NCBI GenBank assembly: GCA_020342025.1
Contig: CP070840.1
Location: forward strand, 1,324,803-1,334,414
Direction: 5' to 3'
Length of the DNA stretch: 9,612 nucleotides
Origin: Deltaproteobacteria bacterium
GTDB lineage: Bacteria > Desulfobacterota > DSM-4660 > Desulfatiglandales > HGW-15
Below are positions 7,478-9,612 of the stretch, piece after piece. The notes under the pieces are model-generated. The model saw only the letters and a list, made by a program, of their open reading frames with translations, searched no databases and was not told the origin of the DNA. Position 1 is the first letter of the stretch. Each line of letters begins with the position of its first letter. The translations under genes and the position numbers were made by a program.

Positions 7478-8440
7478 TTGAACAGGGGTATTTTCAGCCT
7501 GAAATCATTCTGGCTTTCTGTGGCGCTTTTTGTGGTCCTGCTCTTCTTGCCAGCAATCATTCCCAGATTTTATACCTATATCCTGGCTGTCATTTTTGTG
7601 ACTGCGCTGTTAGCCATGAGCCTCAATCTGGCGGTGGGTCACGGGGGGTTGTTTCAGTTTCATCATGCCGCCTTTTACGGGGTGGGGGCCTACACGTTCG
7701 CCCTATTCCTGACCAAGACCTCCTTACCCGCATGGGTCAGCTTTATTGCGGGCCCCATCTTTGCGGGAGTGGCCGGCCTGCTTATCGGCTGGTTTTGTGT
7801 CAGGCTCAGCAGGTTGTACTTTGGCATGCTCCAGATCTCATTGGGATCGCTGATCTGGGCCATCGCCTTTCGGTGGTATAGCCTTACGGGGGGAGATGAT
7901 GGTCTCCATGGCATTGCCATGCCTTCATTTATATCTTCTACGCACAACGCCTATTACTTTATCCTTATCCTATTGGCCATTTGCCTGATCGTGCTGTATA
8001 TGATCCTCAAATCCCCTTTTGGCACCACGCTACAGGCCATTCGGGACAATCCAGATCGATGCGAGGCGGTCGGTATTAATGTGAGGCGTCATCAGCTCAT
8101 GGCCATCGTCATTGCCACGTTCTTTGCCGGTGTGGCGGGCGTTCTGTTCGTTGTGCTGGAACATACCGTTTTTCCTGATCTGCTCTTTTGGGTCCTCTCA
8201 CTGGAGGTGTTCATCATGTGCCTTCTGGGAGGATGGTTTACCTTTGCTGGCCCCGTTTTGGGCGCGGCCATCATGGTGTCTTTGAGAACATTCGTGGGCA
8301 TCTACACCGAGTATTGGACGTTGATCCTGGGGATCATATTGATCTTGCTCATTTTCTTTTTGCCCGAGGGGGTCATGGGCTATTTTTTGGAGAAATTCGG
8401 CGCCAGCTCTGAAGTGGCGACTGAGAGAGGAAGTGAATAG
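7478..8440 (+). CDS. livM: ABC importer inner-membrane permease, LivM type
   Basis: Second membrane subunit of the importer, paired with LivH. It has 320 residues with about eight to ten hydrophobic segments beginning at residue 12. Conserved LivM stretches are ALLAMSLNLAVGHGGLFQF (43-61), TGGDDGLHGI (137-146), the ATPase-docking loop TTLQAIRDNPDRCEAVGINV (183-202), LLGGWFTFAGPVLGAA (249-264) and FLPEGVMGYF (294-303). The start appears to be TTG at 7478: no ATG occurs in frame until residue 47, which would delete the first membrane segment, and the frame is closed upstream by a TAA at 7439. A G-run (7467-7471) six bases upstream is a poor Shine-Dalgarno sequence. A GTG at 7520 is a weaker alternative. 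The charged tail after residue 303 is cytoplasmic. The TAG stop directly abuts the livG ATG. Confidence 0.94.
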   Translation: MNRGIFSLKSFWLSVALFVVLLFLPAIIPRFYTYILAVIFVTALLAMSLNLAVGHGGLFQFHHAAFYGVGAYTFALFLTKTSLPAWVSFIAGPIFAGVAGLLIGWFCVRLSRLYFGMLQISLGSLIWAIAFRWYSLTGGDDGLHGIAMPSFISSTHNAYYFILILLAICLIVLYMILKSPFGTTLQAIRDNPDRCEAVGINVRRHQLMAIVIATFFAGVAGVLFVVLEHTVFPDLLFWVLSLEVFIMCLLGGWFTFAGPVLGAAIMVSLRTFVGIYTEYWTLILGIILILLIFFLPEGVMGYFLEKFGASSEVATERGSE

Positions 8441-9175
8441 ATGCTCCGTGTGGAGGGGATACATAAGTCATTTGATGATTTCAAGGCGGTCAATGGGGCC
8501 AACCTTAGTGTGGATAAGGGTGAACTGGTGGCGGTGATAGGGCCCAACGGTGCGGGAAAGACCACGCTTTTTAACCTCATATCCGGGCAACTAAAAGCGG
8601 ACAAAGGCAGGGTTATTTTTAATGGGAAAGATGTGAGCAGGCTCCCCACATACGAAATCTGCAGAAGGGGAATAGCCCGCTCATTTCAGATCGCCAACAT
8701 TTTTCATCGCCTTTCTGTGTTTAGGAATGTCCAGGTCTCGGTGCTCTCCCAGCAGAAAAAGAGCAACAAACTCTTTCGGCCGGCCCAGAAAATGGCTGTG
8801 GAGGAGACAGAGCGTATCCTGGAAAGCGTGGGGCTTTTGGACAAGGGGGAGCACATCGCCGGCTCCCTTTCCTATGGCGACCAGAGGATTCTGGAGATAG
8901 CCATCGCCCTGGGAAACGAGCCGGAGTTGCTCATCCTTGACGAGCCTACAGCCGGCATGTCCCCTGAGGAGACCACTTTGACCATGAAACTTGTCAAGCG
9001 GCTCGCTGACGAGAGGGGTTTGACCATCCTTTTCTGTGAGCACGATATGGACGTGGTCTTTGATGTGGCACAGAGTATCATGGTGATGCACCACGGGAAC
9101 ACGATTATCCAGGGAGAGCCGGAAGTGGTGAGGGAGAATGATGAAGTGCAGGAGGCCTATTTGGGAGAAGCGTGA
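8441..9175 (+). CDS. livG: ABC importer ATP-binding protein, LivG type
   Basis: Cytoplasmic ATPase that, with LivF, drives transport through LivHM. It has 244 residues, slightly short of the usual 250-260. All ABC motifs are intact: Walker A GPNGAGKTT (34-42), Q-loop glutamine Q83 in ARSFQIANIF, signature LSYGDQR (143-149; LSYG instead of LSGG is normal for LivG), Walker B LLILDEPT (163-170, with D167 and catalytic E168), D-loop AGMSPEE and switch histidine H201 in CEHDMDVVF. The C-terminal HHGNTIIQGEP and EAYLG tail are typical of the LivG/BraF group. The ATG comes directly after the livM stop (TAGATG), with AGAGGAAG upstream within livM, so translation is probably coupled. Confidence 0.96.
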   Translation: MLRVEGIHKSFDDFKAVNGANLSVDKGELVAVIGPNGAGKTTLFNLISGQLKADKGRVIFNGKDVSRLPTYEICRRGIARSFQIANIFHRLSVFRNVQVSVLSQQKKSNKLFRPAQKMAVEETERILESVGLLDKGEHIAGSLSYGDQRILEIAIALGNEPELLILDEPTAGMSPEETTLTMKLVKRLADERGLTILFCEHDMDVVFDVAQSIMVMHHGNTIIQGEPEVVRENDEVQEAYLGEA

Positions 9176-9612
9176 TGCTCGAGGTGAATGAAATCCACAC
9201 TTTCTATGGCTTGAGTCACATCCTCTTTGGGGTCTCCCTTAAAGTGGATCGGCGCAAAGTGGTCTGCCTGCTGGGCCGAAATGGGGCTGGAAAGACCACC
9301 ACCCTCAAGAGTATCCTCGGTCTGACTCCCCCTAAAAAGGGGCGCATTACGTTTAGGGAAGAAGATATCACGGGCAAAGAACCCTATGTCCTTGTCAGAA
9401 AAGGGATCTGTTACGTCCCAGATGATAGAAGGATATTTGCTGACCTTACCGCAGGGGAGAACCTGGAGATAGAAGCCAGGAAGGCCAGGGGGGGCGAAGA
9501 ATGGGACAAGGAGAGGGTATATGATCTGTTCCCAGCCCTAAAAGACTTGGACTCACGGCGGGGAAGTCTTCTTAGTGGAGGGGAGCAGAAAATGCTGGCC
9601 ATTGGCCGGGCA
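9175..9612 (+). CDS. livF: ABC importer ATP-binding protein, LivF type (3' end outside window)
   Basis: Second ATPase of the importer, the partner of LivG. Translation from the ATG at 9175 gives 146 residues and stays open to the last base; about 235 are expected in the family. Visible motifs are MLEVNEIHTFYG at the start, Walker A GRNGAGKTTT (34-43), the LivF-type Q-loop region CYVPDDRRIFADLT (79-92) and signature LLSGGEQKMLAIGRA (132-146). Walker B and the switch histidine lie beyond the window. LivF proteins usually read VPEGR or VPEDR, so the D at residue 83 in place of E is a mild variant. The ATG overlaps the livG stop by one base (TGATG), a usual sign of translational coupling. Confidence 0.95.
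   Translation, partial: MLEVNEIHTFYGLSHILFGVSLKVDRRKVVCLLGRNGAGKTTTLKSILGLTPPKKGRITFREEDITGKEPYVLVRKGICYVPDDRRIFADLTAGENLEIEARKARGGEEWDKERVYDLFPALKDLDSRRGSLLSGGEQKMLAIGRA

Noticed and set aside
7465..7881. 138-codon plus-strand frame overlapping livM
   Set aside because: Out-of-frame shadow of livM; the overlapping livM frame carries all conserved LivM motifs.

Overview
The window looks like a chromosomal segment of a Gram-negative bacterium. The best guess is a Desulfobacterota ("deltaproteobacterial") lineage. This is inferred from a phenylalanyl-tRNA synthetase operon that ends in a small MerR-type regulator, from a complete high-affinity ABC uptake system of the branched-chain amino acid type whose binding protein has a Sec signal peptide, and from intergenic repeats of a style common in that group. 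Base composition looks even across the window. No transposase, integrase, phage gene, CRISPR array, rRNA or tRNA was found.

Region 1 (1-3525, plus strand) is translation machinery. It holds the 3' part of pheS, a 210-base gap with an unusual family of 8-base repeats arranged as a large inverted repeat, the full pheT gene, and a 106-residue MerR-like DNA-binding protein whose ribosome binding site overlaps the pheT stop codon. Region 2 (3526-3684) lies between two genes that converge on it and contains a folded, REP-like palindromic element. Region 3 (3685-4923, minus strand) is an M24-family metallopeptidase of the Xaa-Pro aminopeptidase/creatinase fold with all five metal ligands present. 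Region 4 (4924-5132) is the shared upstream region of that gene and the transporter operon, which point away from each other. Region 5 (5133-9612, plus strand) is an ABC importer in the order livK-livH-livM-livG-livF: periplasmic binding protein, two permeases and two ATPases, the last cut by the window end.

How they work together: PheS and PheT form the alpha2-beta2 enzyme that charges tRNA-Phe. The Liv-type proteins form one uptake machine in which LivK captures a ligand in the periplasm, LivH and LivM form the channel, and LivG and LivF power it with ATP. Close spacing (livM-livG directly abutting, livG-livF overlapping by one base) argues for one transcript, while hairpins between livK and livH and between livH and livM suggest that protein levels are set separately. 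The M24 enzyme next door may process what the transporter brings in, but this is a guess from position only. The substrate of the transporter cannot be read from the sequence.

Overall the gene content is ordinary. The most interesting material is in the gaps: the 8-base periodic inverted repeat between pheS and pheT, the REP-like element, and the paired hairpins directly in front of the TTG start of livM. I do not see a previously undescribed biological system here.
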